Assembly: GCF_964355755.1 (NCBI RefSeq)
Contig: NC_092677.1
Coordinates: 4,469,001-4,533,000 of the forward strand
Length of the DNA: 64,000 nucleotides
Direction of reading: 5' to 3'
Source: Antedon mediterranea
Lineage: Eukaryota > Echinodermata > Crinoidea > Comatulida > Antedonidae
The position numbers and the translations under genes were made by a program. Position 1 is the stretch's first letter, and each line of letters begins with the position of its first letter. The notes beneath the pieces are model-generated. The model was given only the letters and a program-made list of their open reading frames with translations. It had not been told where the DNA came from and ran no database searches. Shown piece by piece: positions 15,201 through 23,493 of this stretch.

Positions 15201-18200
15201 ATTGATAACATTCCACGTCTTGTCGCTGGACGTTCTTTCTTGTTGATACTATAACCAAATGTGTCAGTTGACAGGCTCCATTTGACACCTAATGCTCGTT
15301 CAGTTAACATCATGCCACCGAAGTTCAGATCCAAGTCCTTCACCGATTTTGCCCTTTCGGCATCCGGAACTGATTCAATAACATTTATTGAATTTGATGT
15401 CCACTTTGTCAGACGGAACCCGCCCTGGTTTAGTAGTTCCTGAAGTTGTTTGATCAGTTGTTTGGCTTCTGGCTCTGTCTTTACAGAATGAAGACAATCA
15501 TCCACATAAAAGCTTTCCTTCGCTGTTTTGATTGTCTCTGCATCAAAGTCATCTCGGTTGTCTTCTGCATTACGTTTTAGTGCATAGTTGGCGCAGCTGG
15601 GAGATGACACACCCCCAAACAGATGAACCATCATCTTGTACTCTTCAGGCTGCTTCTCGGTATTGCCATCTGGCCACCAGAGGTATTTAAGGTAGTCTGA
15701 ATCATTTTTTCGTACTCGTACCTGGTAATACATCGATTCAATGTCCGCCATGAAAGCGATTTGTTCTCGCCGGAAACGGGTTAGTACCCCGACTAGTGTG
15801 TTAGTAAGGTCCGGCCCCTGTAGAAGCTGGTCGTTTAATGATGTGCCTCCATATCTCGCCGAACAGTCAAAAACAACACGTACCTTGTCAGGTTTTTGAG
15901 GATGAAATACTGGGTGATGTGGTAAGTACCATCCTTCAGGTACCGAACCATTAACTTCCACCTTATCAGCATAGCCCTTTCTTACCAAGTCGTTCATGAA
16001 CATGCGATATTTCTCAAATACAATTGGATCATTGTCTAGACGTCGTTTGAGGGACTGAAGTCTGCGTTCAGCTTGTATTTTGTTGGTCTTGGTTTGGTGG
16101 ATAAGACTTCCATGGTAACGCAATCTCATAATGTCCATCTTTCAAAACAGCGCTTTTTTCCATAATTCGCAATGCCTGTTTGTCATTTTGCGACATCGCA
16201 GCCTTCGGGTTGTACAGGCTGTCATTGAATTCTAGATTACAGTAGTCCTTGAACTGTGTTGACAACTCTTCATGTGAATCAATGTAGTTAGCGCAGTGTG
16301 TTGATCCAGAGTTCTTCCTTCCCAATGGGCCGTTGACAACCCAGCCAAATATTGTTCTAGTGGCAAATGGACCACCATCGTGGCATTCGCGTACTTCCAG
16401 CGGTTGTAGCAATTCTGGCACATCACTTCCAATGAGAATACCAATATCTGCATTTATTTTATCTACTTTAATCCCAGCTAGGTGAGGCCATTTGTTGATG
16501 TCATCTGGAGTAGCGATCGTATCGGTAGAAATTGGTAGGGTTTGCACTGAATAGACGTTTGGAAGTAAGACGGAATGTCCATGATTTAAATCCAAAATCT
16601 CCAACTTTGTAAGTTCACACTGGATTGGTCTATTTACTCCGTTCATGGTTGTCAATGATAAGTCTACAGTATTCGATGATATCCCTAATTGCTTTAGTAG
16701 ACCAGTGGTGCAGAAAGTTGTGTTGGATCCACTATCAAGAAATGCATAGGTTTCTACAAGCTTGGCACTTCCTGGAGCCTTGACTCTCACAGGTACGGCA
16801 GCAAGACCAGTAACGGTTGATGTGCTTCTCGATGCCGACATGTTGACCTGTTCACCACTGAAGGTTGCTGGAGATGTCTGAACTGGTTGTACAGCAACAG
16901 TACCAGCATTACTTGCAGTCTCACCTTTGGGATGTAAATATGTTGAGTGTTTCTTCGTGCATCCGGATATTTTGCAGAAACTTTGCTTTTGACAATCTTT
17001 CACAAAATGTCCAACTGTAAGACAGTTGATACAGATTTTCTTGTCATTTACACATTTCCATCGGTCGTTGAGTGACTTCCGTCGGAACTGCTCACATCTG
17101 GAGAGCCAATGGTCCTCACAGCATAGCGGACACGTTGGTTGTGATGTTACAGGTGTGTTTGACTGAGAATTGTGAACGGCATAACTGCTAGATTTGTGGT
17201 TGGTCGATAATTTATCCGAATTTGGAGAATTGGTAGACTTTACTGGCTCTATTTTACCAAAGACTGGATGAGTTGCTACCCTAGCCTTATCGGTGACAAA
17301 CTTGGTAATATCCTTAATGTTTACATCTCTCTTTTCCTTTACGATGATAGTGTCAACCACTTCCCGCCATCTTAGCCTTAGTCGATACGGAAGACGTTCA
17401 ATGATTTTCCGAAGATTGTCAGGATTATCTAGCTTGCTAAGGTATCCAATTTCCTGAAGTGTATTTGCACAGCTTGTTAGTTGAGTAGAGAAGCGTTGTA
17501 GAGCTATGCCATCCTCGACTTTGATAATCGGCCAATCCAGCAAGAGTTGAACGTGGGCAGCAGCTATCTTGTATGCTTGTCCATATCTTTCCTTTAGCAG
17601 GCGTCTCGCCTCAACATATCCTTTATCATCACTCATCGATAGACAGCTTCTCATCAACTCTTGTACAGCCCCAGTCGTGTACTGTACCAAGTAGTGCAGT
17701 CTTGCACTCTGGCTCACAGTTTTGTTCTCAACAAGATGTTTGAATGAAGTGACAAACTCGCAGTATTCAGCAGGATTGCCACTGTATAACTTCATTGACG
17801 GGTTAGGCAAGGTAAGCGCAGTAACACTTTGTTGCTGTTGTTGGACGATCTGTCTCAATGCTTCATTTTGCTTATCTTGTGCTCTCATCATTGTGGATGC
17901 CAGTCTATCTATGGCATCGATCTGCTTGTGTTGGTGGAATACAGGAGCATCCAGATTAAATGGTTGGAACACTGCTGGTTGAGGTGTAGGCTGCCACAGC
18001 ATAGGATTCCCTAACAGTTCTGTCTCCTCCTTTGGAACATAATCTGCTCGATAATCAGGAGCAAATCGTTGGTCGGGCAGATTTCCTGATGGAAGTTTGG
18101 GAGTGGTTGTTTCAATTTGAAGCTTTGGTAGAGAAAGATCTTCGAGTTCACGATCTACTGCCTCATCCTCGTCCTGTTCAGCTTCGTTGTAAACTTTGTC

Positions 18201-21200
18201 GGCAGCTTCAATTGCCCCGATTTCAATTTGCAATTCCACATCAGCCTTCTTTTGTTTGAGCACCAATTCCTGCATTTCCAAGTCATGCATTTCTTTCTGT
18301 CTGGCAGCTCGTTCCCTTAATGCTGCAGCTTCAGCCTTAACCCGGATCCTAGATCTGCTGCTCGATGATGAGCGTTTGGAGCTTACGCAACTCACTGAAT
18401 CACTTGGTTCAACGTCAAACATCTTAGAGATAGATTATTGCAGTAGAAGATAGATTTTAAACTTATGTAACCTTGACGTCACGTGCGGTTCTGGGAGTCA
18501 AAACGAATTAAACGCGTTCACAAAGGTATAGATATAAATAATGTTTATTCAACACGGCAATGAAACGAACGATTTGACAAATTGGTAAAACGATTGGTTG
18601 AATGGTCGAACAATTGGTTGAGCACACAATGGATAGATGTTGAACGAACACACAGCAGTGGAACGAACGATAGATCGAACGGTTTAAACTGTAAATTAAT
18701 GGATAATTAAAGCCGTCATTGTAATTAAATAATCAATTGGTATAACAATTGGAACATCTAAGCTAAATAGCTCAACAATCATATTAAACTAGATTTATAG
18801 AAAATGATCGATTCATCATTACTGTATTACCATTACTTCAATTTAACAGTAGGCCTAGCCTAGGCCTAGATTATAGTATAATTGAGTCAGTAATTTGTAA
18901 TTATCTAGTAGGCTACAGTTAAATGATACAAAAGATTATATTATCTAAATATAAAGCATCCTAAACTTACATCTGTTTCTTCACCAGAACCTATAGATTA
19001 CAGTACATATTTTTAACTATCAGTGTATTTATCTAGGCTATGAACTATCCCAAAGAACAACTCTGAGAAAATCTGCCCGTTACTATGGCAATCTGACCTT
19101 ACTAGGAGAAAAGTCACCTCTTGCTCACCAAACATGAAATAGAGGGCGACATTATACTATTCAAAGTTAACACCTAGTACATCTTTCGAGACGAGTAGGG
19201 GGTTACCCCGGTGTATTAGTACATCACAGCCACTGATCACCAACTGGGCCTTCTGGGAGACCAGTCTTTGACTGAAGAGGTTACCCAGTATACATATAAA
19301 TTTCAATCAATCAATTATTCGCACATCTATCATTGTACTGTACATCATAGTCCTCTGTAGGCCGGTAGATTGATTTATAACGGCATAGGCCTATTATCTA
19401 TATATTTCATTAATATCCTAAAACGTAGGCCAATTGTTTGCATAATAAAAGACACGACAGACGTATATTCTCTATATAATATATTAATTACAGTACATAT
19501 AAATAGAGGTAAATTATTATATGCCTAATATAACATTATGCCTAATATAATATTTAAACGTGTTTAGAAATGGCCATTTTGAAAAGACAGTCCTTCTCCG
19601 AGACCTGTGAAATACAAAAAAAAATAAATTAATTTAGGCCTAATGATTGATAATAAATATTTATTAACCAAGTAAAAAATATCCACATAAATAATCTAGT
19701 TCCTAAAAAATATCAATTAAATCTATATAAACGAAAAATGCATCGCATCCCGCCCGATCCATACAAAATAGCGCGACCGATTTCAAACGCGACCGATATA
19801 ATCAAAAGTATAGCTCTAGCGGCGCGCCATACAAAATACCGGAAGTTGATTGCCTAGGCTAGTAGAAATGTAATCACTGTTCTCCATAGAGAAAACAAGA
19901 AATAACCTGTTCTAAAAAACGGTCTGTAGTGTCTATATACTTATCTGAATTGACCAGTCTAGGTGGAAAATCTACAAAAACTTTGAAACTGTAGTTTGGA
20001 AATTTATTCTATCTGATATAAATGAAAATGACTAGCAGCATGTACGTACATGAACGGTATAACTGGCATACGCATGCGCGGTACTCTCTCTCGCACTACT
20101 CCGTAGCGACATAGGCTGATGACGAAATAGAATTCTTATTCATACATCATTCATTATTTGTTTTTACACACCTACTGTTCTAAACTGAGTTCTAAGTCAT
20201 CGTCCATGACTAGGCCGGCAAGCAATGTCACTCACAAAGGCAGAGTTGACACGGAGTAGAACGTCGTAGACGGTGATGCGCTAGCTTCACAGGCGACAAC
20301 CTCGCGTGGCACATTTTACAAAAGTGATCGTTTATTAGTGCAAGATAATAAACGGCACGTGATGCGTAATTAACCAATAAAATGGTAATTATACACGTAG
20401 GTACACTCTTCCTTTTTATTACAATTTCTACTATCTTTCAGCTTTTAATGGGACTAAGCAGTTCCGTAACAATTTTAGTTGGCCAATACTTGGGAAAAAA
20501 CGATGTCAAAAATGTGAAAATCACTGTGAAGGCAGCGTTCATTTTTCTATGTAAGTCAAACAGAGAAAGGAAATTCTTGATCGGACCTTAATCGATGGGG
20601 CGTAATCCCTCACCATACATTATATAAGTTACTGATAATGTACGCCTACGGTATGTTCTATGATGGGTCAGTAAAAGTAAAGGTAAAATTACCTGGTATG
20701 ATTGTAAGTAAAAGAAACATTTTGTAGTATTTTCATAATTTATTAAGTGTTTATAAACCTAGACTGTGGCACACCCATTGAAACGAATGATAGTTTGGTC
20801 CTGAAGGGGAATGATATTCTGTATTTTTGTAAACAAGAATATTATATTTCTGTGTTTTAGTTGGCGTTGCTGTCGTTGTTGGTCTTCCTCTCCTCTTATT
20901 ACGAGATTATGCTGGATATATTTACACCGATGATAGGTATGCATGCAAATTAATAAGATACACCTGTTTAAAACGAAAACATTCGATAAACGAATAACAG
21001 TTGGTTTGACAAATTTCTCAAAAAAAGAAAAACTGTCAGACATTTCAGGACAAAGAAAATCGTCCCCAGAATTGTGAATTGTCCACAATTTACGAATTGA
21101 TCGATCCACAAGCGACAGTTGAACTAAACAATCGCTTGTGATTGGTCAATTCACTTGCGTTGCGTTACGTCCTTGCGTCGCTAGTGGGAACCACGCTCTA

Positions 21201-22998
21201 TTGGTCATTTACTTGGGTTGCGGCTCACGTCACTGGTGACTGGAAATAAACCTAACTTTGTAAATATTTAACATTAAAAATGAATTGTTATACAAAGTAG
21301 GACATTTTAAATATAATTCAATTCTTTTCCTTATTTATAGTGAAATAATAGCGACATTTTCAAAGATAATACCTTTATCTGTGGTAATGGTTTTCTCGGT
21401 AACAATCGAAGTAAGTTTTCTTTTGTTAACAATATATTTCTGTAAGATGCGTCTGGCGTTAGACTTCGTCGATGGTTATGTCCACCCTTATGTCCGTAGG
21501 CAAGACTTTACTTACATTTTCCAATCTCTACCTATGAGAATGGGTACATGTTAGGATCAAACACAATTGCGCTGATTAATATAATAATATCCTGGATTTA
21601 TATAGCGCCTAATGTTGCGAAACCTCTACATTATTACCCCAGTCATTTTTTTCTGATCAAACACGTATGAAAACATACTCCCAAAATGCAGCTAGTAATC
21701 AGCGGAAAGTTGTGTCTTGATCTAACCGGGTTCCCAAATATATAGCTGGGTGGAGAGAGACAAACGTAAGTAAAGTATCTTGCCTAAGGATACGGCAAGA
21801 GTTGGTTTCGAACCTCGTTAGTATTCGAACATCCAATACACTGCCCACTAGCTGGAACATCATGGGAGTATGTTTCCATAGGTTTACATGCTCTGAAGCA
21901 TTGTGCATTTAGCGCTATTGTTGGTGTGTGCTCCAACCTTTATTAGCAATACGCCATTTTAACATGCATTCATGGAAATCTTCTTCTTTTCTCATTCTAT
22001 CAGGGAATTAACAAGGCAATATTAAAAGCTATTGGTAGACAGAATATTGGGACTGTTACCAGCCTGATTTCCCATTCATGTGGACTCGCACTGTCTGTTT
22101 TGTTTGCATTTAAATTAGATTGGAAAGCAATAGGTATCGTCATCATCATCATCATCATTGTTTTAACCATTGTCCTCACAGCTCGACATAATCATCATCA
22201 TTATCTTCATACTTATCGTCATTATCATTTTATCGTTGTCGTCTTTGCGACAGCACCATCATCGTCGTCGTCGTCATCATCATTATCATCATCAATATTC
22301 TTATCATCATTCTCACCCTTTGCAACGCAAAGACGTAACACAACGTAAGTGAGTTGGATTATTCGAACTCTCGCTTGTCATTGGTTAACACGCTTGCGAT
22401 GCGTTTACGTCTATGCGTATTTTACGTTATTATTGCATACACGTAAAAAATAACTTATTTTTTTGCAGGTCTTTGTGCCGGTATTATATTTGGTACTGTT
22501 ATAGAGGCATGCATTCTTCTTGTTGTATTAATGAACATAGATTTTACACAGGAAGCGGAGCTTGTGAGTTTGATACGGTCTTTTCAATTTGTCGGCGGCA
22601 CGCACCATCGGCAGTATGGATTGAGTGTTAGAGTAGCTATACTAATTGTAAAAAAAACCACCATCTAGGCTACCTTCGTATTTCTTAAAATAAGACTTGT
22701 TTCGTTACCGTTAAGTGTTCGTTTTCTTTTACCATATTTTGTCCTTATTTAGGCTCTTGAAAGATGTCGTGTATCTGAAGAAGAATACTCGGAAATTGTG
22801 GATGATGTTACAAACGGAATGCAACTTAATAGCGTTCAATCAAAGGAAAAGTTACAAAGTGATGGGGAAGAAGAGTCAAGATCACTTATTGCGAATACCA
22901 AGTACAGATTGAGCAAGACAACAATTATTATTAGAACATTGAATTTTACCATTCCGATTTTTATTTTTCTATCAAGTCTTTTTATATACCTTTTCTAG
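206..22998 (+). CDS. SLC47A-like: MATE/SLC47-like transporter, gene A (exons 3-15; 5' end outside window)
   Basis: Polytopic membrane antiporter of the MATE family, whose members exchange protons for organic cations. Exons: 206-274, 1044-1192, 1518-1560, 4342-4484, 4642-4727, 4907-5020, 5472-5539, 20442-20550, 20861-20936, 21341-21410, 22004-22133, 22469-22563, 22753-22998. All have GT-AG borders with compatible phases and give 466 codons including the TAG stop, with no internal stop seen. Family-like segments are LGRSQGIY and EPDVI (exon 4), VRTFIPGT (exon 5), [10 protein letters not shown] (exon 6), [16 protein letters not shown]-type (exon 10), [11 protein letters not shown] (exon 11), [10 protein letters not shown] (exon 13), then a polar loop and a last hydrophobic helix (exon 15). 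Exons 1-2 should lie left of base 1. Intron 9 is inflated by a 14.5-kb nested transposon stack, all of whose element genes run antisense. Near-identical paralogue: gene C. The family is certain enough; transport substrate is unknown. Confidence 0.88.
425..920 (+). pseudogene. Relic of a non-LTR retrotransposon reverse transcriptase (intron 3 of A)
   Basis: The plus strand encodes broken pieces that read [20 protein letters not shown], then [10 protein letters not shown] (the catalytic FADD box of non-LTR reverse transcriptases), then, after frame breaks, a 3' piece with [12 protein letters not shown], typical of the thumb/C-terminal region of CR1/Jockey-like enzymes. No open frame remains. 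The same relic sits at the same place in gene C (40384-40870), so it predates the A/C duplication. Confidence 0.7.
1668..1861. mobile_element. MITE with CpG-rich inverted ends (intron 5 of A)
   Basis: The left end GGTTCCAACTAGCGACGCAA and the right end, read on the minus strand as GTAGTTCCTACTAGAACGCA, are imperfect inverted repeats around about 150 bp of noncoding DNA rich in GCAACG and TGCG. Related ends lie at 43546-43739 (same place in C), near 21130-21195, near 46625-46695 and at 52085-52265. This fits a non-autonomous DNA transposon family; no superfamily is assigned. Confidence 0.6.
2153..4047. mobile_element. DNA transposon with CAGGCCCGTAGCCAG termini, private to arm A
   Basis: The insertion starts CAGGCCCGTAGCCAG and ends CTGGCTACGGGC, an inverted pair; subterminal G/C tracts (GGGGGG, CCCCCC) are on both sides. 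Gene C lacks it. The interior has no credible ORF but holds a second, smaller inverted-repeat element (2507-3579). A related element with the same ends is at 9420-10485. The pre-insertion site cannot be restored exactly because a few bases next to the right end differ from C, so I cannot call a target duplication. Confidence 0.75.
2507..3579. mobile_element. Nested inverted-repeat element with TACCGTATATTTCGG ends
   Basis: The left end TACCGTATATTTCGGTGTAC and the right end, read on the minus strand as TACCGAATATTTCGGTGTAT, form terminal inverted repeats that continue into the shared words AAGTCGCAC / AAGACGCAC. About 1 kb of AT-rich DNA lies between them without coding potential. It sits inside the 2153-4047 transposon, so it is the younger insertion of the two. 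Confidence 0.7.
5078..5371 (+). pseudogene. Duplicated copy of exon 4 plus intron 4 start, inside intron 8 of A
   Basis: Bases 5084-5184 repeat the last 101 bases of exon 4 (starting [17 protein letters not shown], ending EPDVI) followed by its GTAAGT donor and about 190 bases of matching intron. The frame is open, but the first third of the exon is missing and 101 bases would shift the phase if spliced in. It is also present in gene C (45059-45352), so it predates the A/C split. Its LLCNAIL wording is closer to gene D than to exon 4 of A or C (LICSAIL). Confidence 0.8.
5648..5763. repeat. DIRS 3' inverted terminal repeat with extension
   Basis: Bases 5694-5763 (AATTCTATGAGTCATCAGCC through GTACCGCGCATGCGTATGCC) are the inverted counterpart of 20063-20134. 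Bases 5648-5693 are an outward extension missing from the other end, the asymmetry expected at the 3' terminus of DIRS elements. Confidence 0.85.
5822..5940. repeat. DIRS internal complementary region (ICR)
   Basis: Bases 5822-5898 are the reverse complement of the element's outer left end (5648-5724). They run straight into 5895-5940, which matches the reverse complement of the outer right end (20134 back to about 20089, AATTCTATTTCGTCATCAGC). The two outer ends are thus joined head to tail across a shared AATT, which is the ICR that DIRS elements are thought to use to form circles. Confidence 0.88.
6237..7356 (-). pseudogene. DIRS tyrosine recombinase, broken
   Basis: The N-terminal core-binding part is at 6901-7356 and the catalytic part at 6237-6779, with matching coding sequence continuing upstream of 6779 to about 6880. 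Visible catalytic features: [10 protein letters not shown] (first Arg), the HSTR box (His-x-x-Arg), then [13 protein letters not shown] with the nucleophile tyrosine. A stop near 6898 and a one-base shift near 6880 separate the halves. Phage-integrase-type recombinases replace the DDE integrase in DIRS elements. In a normal copy this protein would integrate the circular DNA. Confidence 0.85.
7402..9047 (-). pseudogene. DIRS reverse transcriptase and RNase H, broken
   Basis: Bases 8439-9047 encode the palm region: [34 protein letters not shown] (first catalytic Asp), [20 protein letters not shown] and [10 protein letters not shown] (YIDD active site). Fragments at 8028-8222, 7673-7978 and 7402-7641 carry connection and RNase H-like sequence ([19 protein letters not shown], then [16 protein letters not shown]). 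Several stops and shifts separate the pieces, so no active enzyme would be made. Gene order relative to the recombinase and Gag supports DIRS rather than Ngaro. Confidence 0.85.
9420..10485. mobile_element. DNA transposon with CAGGCCCGTAGCCAGG ends inside the DIRS element
   Basis: Starts CAGGCCCGTAGCCAGGGGGG and ends CCTGGCTACGGCCCTG. TTAAA at 9415-9419 and 10486-10490 fits a 5-bp target duplication. The interior has no convincing gene. Same family as 2153-4047. It separates the DIRS Gag-like ORF from the reverse transcriptase. Confidence 0.75.
10779..11201 (-). pseudogene. DIRS Gag-like ORF fragment
   Basis: A 140-codon minus-strand ORF upstream of the DIRS reverse transcriptase. It has three tandem copies of a YTxASQEA-type unit (residues about 35-60) and an acidic patch, [20 protein letters not shown], of the kind seen in Gag-like ORF1 of DIRS elements. 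The call rests mainly on position; the protein is short and its start uncertain because the upstream DNA is interrupted at 11400 by another transposon. Confidence 0.55.
11814..11994 (+). mobile_element. tRNA-derived SINE, 5' part (head)
   Basis: The head reads GTGAGTGAGTGGCCGAGCGG, an A-box as in Leu/Ser-type tRNAs, and GGGGTTCGAGGCTCACTCAC, a B-box with acceptor-like end. A SINE body follows (GGATAAGGACTATAAACCG, then TTTAAAGAACCTAG). At 11994 it is cut by the BEL/Pao element and resumes at 19178. The cloverleaf is imperfect, so this is not called as a working tRNA. Confidence 0.7.
11995..12701 (-). repeat. BEL/Pao 3' LTR
   Basis: 707 bp, equal in length and near-identical to 18466-19172. 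It is the 3' LTR because the element reads on the minus strand. Confidence 0.93.
12866..13585 (-). pseudogene. BEL/Pao Pol 3' part: integrase core end and C-terminal domain
   Basis: An open frame of 240 codons that continues Pol in the same frame after the in-frame TGA at 13586-13588. It begins with the integrase segment that carries the second catalytic Asp (RSDNGG). [20 protein letters not shown] follows, with the catalytic Glu. Next comes NGRPIT and a DUF5641-like tail ([20 protein letters not shown], then DVVLVLDEN), as in BEL/Pao elements. As a separate ORF it lacks a natural start and would only be made by reading through the stop. Confidence 0.85.
13586..16138 (-). CDS. BEL/Pao Pol: reverse transcriptase, RNase H, integrase N-terminal half (truncated by stop)
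   Basis: An 850-codon ORF. Reverse transcriptase: [18 protein letters not shown], then [13 protein letters not shown] (catalytic Asp) and [12 protein letters not shown] (YVDD active site, residues about 205-217). RNase [18 protein letters not shown] around residue 390, later [14 protein letters not shown]. Integrase: zinc-binding HHLSGHSG...CFSCKRR, then [10 protein letters not shown] with the first catalytic Asp. The ORF ends at TGA (13586-13588) where relatives have an Arg codon, and the frame stays open below it. Its start overlaps the end of Gag in another frame, so expression would need a shift. Confidence 0.92.
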   Translation of the reverse strand: MDIMRLRYHGSLIHQTKTNKIQAERRLQSLKRRLDNDPIVFEKYRMFMNDLVRKGYADKVEVNGSVPEGWYLPHHPVFHPQKPDKVRVVFDCSARYGGTSLNDQLLQGPDLTNTLVGVLTRFRREQIAFMADIESMYYQVRVRKNDSDYLKYLWWPDGNTEKQPEEYKMMVHLFGGVSSPSCANYALKRNAEDNRDDFDAETIKTAKESFYVDDCLHSVKTEPEAKQLIKQLQELLNQGGFRLTKWTSNSINVIESVPDAERAKSVKDLDLNFGGMMLTERALGVKWSLSTDTFGYSINKKERPATRRGMLSITSSVYDPLGFVGPCILPAKAIQQELCQKGLGWDDKIPDACKARWEDWLQDLPKLEQFSIPRCFKPLNFENVVKRELHHFSDASSHGYGAVSYLRQINVNGDISCAIVMAKSRLAPLKTMTIPRMELSAAVVSTRLDKMIKQELQTPIDSCTFWTDSTCVLRYLENKETRFQTFVANRVTTILDQSDASQWRFVDGLHNPADEASRGMTVNELLINQRWKEGPEFLKQPERTWPQRPANMGEIPQDDPEVKAKSTVCATGINVIDSISSVINYYSSLEKLKKSFAWILRYKEKLREVVRRRKAGDDVSFNRNDTVDPINVLEMKGAEIAITKHVQKCFEDEQVCLKHVSLSQPCNTKKQRALPKSSKIYKLDPILSEGVIRVGGRLQNSPINGDMKHQIILPKNHHIVKLITTYYHHLSGHSGLEYTLSLVRQKFWPIDARTAVKKVLNECFSCKRRQSSVGKQKMASLPQDRVTPSKPPFTYVGVDCFGPFEVKRGRSNVKRYGVLFTCLTVRAIHIEVSNSLDTESFMNAMRRFIA
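16068..18422 (-). CDS. BEL/Pao Gag with aspartic protease
   Basis: A 784-codon ORF starting 44 bases inside the 5' LTR border. An N-terminal charged coiled coil (residues about 25-90) is followed by a capsid-like domain with [19 protein letters not shown], two zinc-finger clusters ([13 protein letters not shown] and the CX2CX4HX4C knuckle [14 protein letters not shown]) and a DUF1758-type retroviral protease ([13 protein letters not shown], active-site DSG). It ends in the family's protease-to-RT linker ([10 protein letters not shown]). The same DNA is read in another frame at the start of Pol, so a one-base shift near 16070-16100 separates Gag from Pol; it could be a mutation or a programmed shift. 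Relatives often have a single Gag-Pol frame. Confidence 0.92.
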   Translation of the reverse strand: MFDVEPSDSVSCVSSKRSSSSSRSRIRVKAEAAALRERAARQKEMHDLEMQELVLKQKKADVELQIEIGAIEAADKVYNEAEQDEDEAVDRELEDLSLPKLQIETTTPKLPSGNLPDQRFAPDYRADYVPKEETELLGNPMLWQPTPQPAVFQPFNLDAPVFHQHKQIDAIDRLASTMMRAQDKQNEALRQIVQQQQQSVTALTLPNPSMKLYSGNPAEYCEFVTSFKHLVENKTVSQSARLHYLVQYTTGAVQELMRSCLSMSDDKGYVEARRLLKERYGQAYKIAAAHVQLLLDWPIIKVEDGIALQRFSTQLTSCANTLQEIGYLSKLDNPDNLRKIIERLPYRLRLRWREVVDTIIVKEKRDVNIKDITKFVTDKARVATHPVFGKIEPVKSTNSPNSDKLSTNHKSSSYAVHNSQSNTPVTSQPTCPLCCEDHWLSRCEQFRRKSLNDRWKCVNDKKICINCLTVGHFVKDCQKQSFCKISGCTKKHSTYLHPKGETASNAGTVAVQPVQTSPATFSGEQVNMSASRSTSTVTGLAAVPVRVKAPGSAKLVETYAFLDSGSNTTFCTTGLLKQLGISSNTVDLSLTTMNGVNRPIQCELTKLEILDLNHGHSVLLPNVYSVQTLPISTDTIATPDDINKWPHLAGIKVDKINADIGILIGSDVPELLQPLEVRECHDGGPFATRTIFGWVVNGPLGRKNSGSTHCANYIDSHEELSTQFKDYCNLEFNDSLYNPKAAMSQNDKQALRIMEKSAVLKDGHYEIALPWKSYPPNQDQQNTS
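18466..19172 (-). repeat. BEL/Pao 5' LTR
   Basis: 707 bp, identical in length to 11995-12701 with one mismatch noticed. It would hold the element's promoter. Gag starts 44 bases after it on the minus strand. Confidence 0.93.
19178..19312 (+). mobile_element. tRNA-derived SINE, 3' part (continued from 11994)
   Basis: After the CCTAG target duplication the SINE body resumes with TACATCTTTCGAGACGAGTA, GGGGGTTACCCCGGTGTA and an AATCAATCAATT-type tail. It joins in register with 11814-11994, showing that the LTR element inserted into a pre-existing SINE. Confidence 0.65.
20063..20134. repeat. DIRS 5' inverted terminal repeat
   Basis: Reads on the minus strand AATTCTATTTCGTCATCAGC, then a stretch with TACGGAGTAGTGCGAGAGAG and TACCGCGCATGCGTATGCC. 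It is inverted relative to 5694-5763, with the inner 25-30 bases (GCGAGAGAGAGTACCGCGCA-type) best conserved. It abuts the host sequence that continues in gene C. Confidence 0.85.
21573..21905. repeat. Interspersed repeat in intron 12 of A
   Basis: Contains the phrases ATTTATATAGCGCCTAATGT, GGGTGGAGAGAGACAAACGT and GGTTTCGAACCTCGTTAGTA (tRNA-like TTCGA), a type of widespread invertebrate SINE-like repeat. The same copy is at 47082-47410 in C. A related piece (CTGGGTGGAGAGAGGCAACG) lies at 39664-39790. Confidence 0.5.
22134..22341 (+). repeat. CAT/CGT trinucleotide-rich microsatellite at the start of intron 13 (A)
   Basis: Compound repeats of ATC, CGT and TCA begin 4 bases after the exon 13 donor. 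The short histidine/isoleucine-rich frames here are artefacts of the repeat. Present with small length changes in C (47639-47845) and partly in B and D. Confidence 0.8.
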
Positions 22999-23493
22999 CA
23001 AATCTTTTTATATACCTTTTGTAAAATATCTCACAAAGACAAGATAACTCTATGTTCAAATTCTTACACAATTTGAAATGTGGTTTCTTCTCAATGTAAA
23101 ACTATAACAAAAATTAACATATATACACACAAGTCCGGGGAAAATGGCAAAAGGCTTCCTAATTTCTAGAAGTTTTATCAGATAAATCTTTATTGTTTAC
23201 GTTTGTAACATGGCAACAGTGCAGATTTTAAAATTCCCCGCCCCATCCCCTAAGTAACATGTTAACATGGTGACATTTAAAATATATATAATATATAGTC
23301 AAAAGTTATTTGTATTACGCTGCATACAATAATTGAATTTAATTTATAAAAATGCAGATAATAGAAAAAAATAAATAACAATAAAATGTGTAAAAGTAAT
23401 AAAATACAGATGTATAAAATGAAAATGTGAAAATGAAAATAAAAATGTGAAAATGAAAATGTGTATAATATAAAGTGAGATTAATAATAATAA

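Larger units (their letters stand above)
11995..19172 (-). mobile_element. BEL/Pao LTR retrotransposon, near full length
   Basis: The two 707-bp LTRs begin TGT and end ACA on both strands and flank minus-strand Gag and Pol. A 5-bp target duplication CCTAG flanks it (11990-11994 and 19173-19177). Comparing the LTRs by eye gave one mismatch (A at about 12490, C at about 18961), so insertion is recent. A purine stretch, AAGGGGCCGGAA, lies just before the 3' LTR on the coding strand and fits a polypurine tract. No primer-binding match to a tRNA was identified. The polyprotein has one frameshift and one nonsense codon. Confidence 0.93.
11400..19850. mobile_element. DNA transposon with perfect 54-bp terminal inverted repeats (contains SINE and BEL/Pao)
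   Basis: Bases 11400-11453 (ATCAACTTCCGGTATTTTGT...) and 19797-19850 are exact reverse complements over 54 bp. Outside the left end are three ATCGGTCGCG motifs spaced about 16 bp (11351-11394); two more lie just inside the right repeat. Removing the nested SINE and LTR element leaves roughly 0.9 kb with no gene, so this is probably non-autonomous. No target duplication is obvious. It sits in the 5' leader of the DIRS element. Confidence 0.75.
5648..20134 (-). mobile_element. DIRS-like tyrosine-recombinase retrotransposon (with nested insertions)
   Basis: On the minus strand the order is 5' ITR (20063-20134), Gag-like ORF, reverse transcriptase, RNase H, tyrosine recombinase, internal complementary region (5822-5940), 3' ITR (5648-5763). 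That is the architecture of DIRS elements. Subtracting nested insertions (9420-10485 and 11400-19850) leaves about 5 kb, usual for the group. The homologous site in gene C (about 45628) is empty, and no long target duplication is seen, as expected for recombinase-mediated insertion. Coding parts are broken by stops and shifts, so this copy is inactive. Confidence 0.88.
1..23490. repeat. Segmental duplication arm 1 (homologous to 39941-49006)
   Basis: From base 1 (CTTGGCGAAAGCAGTAAAC) onward the sequence is collinear with 39941 onward, exons and introns alike, up to about 23490 versus 49006. The arms differ by a few substitutions and short indels plus large insertions private to one arm. Arm 1 has a 1.9-kb DNA transposon at 2153-4047 and the 14.5-kb stack at 5648-20134. 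Arm 2 has a Rex1-like LINE at 40941-42859. Beyond the 3' border, arm 1 runs into the 4-kb foldback element while arm 2 runs into unique DNA before gene D. Confidence 0.9.

Noticed and set aside
20382-20591. Stand-alone 69-aa membrane protein
   Set aside because: It is exon 10 of gene A read into both introns; the GT-AG structure shared by four copies explains it better.
22100-22352. Histidine- and serine-rich small ORFs (also 47605-47854)
   Set aside because: They are translations of a CAT/CGT microsatellite plus the end of exon 13.
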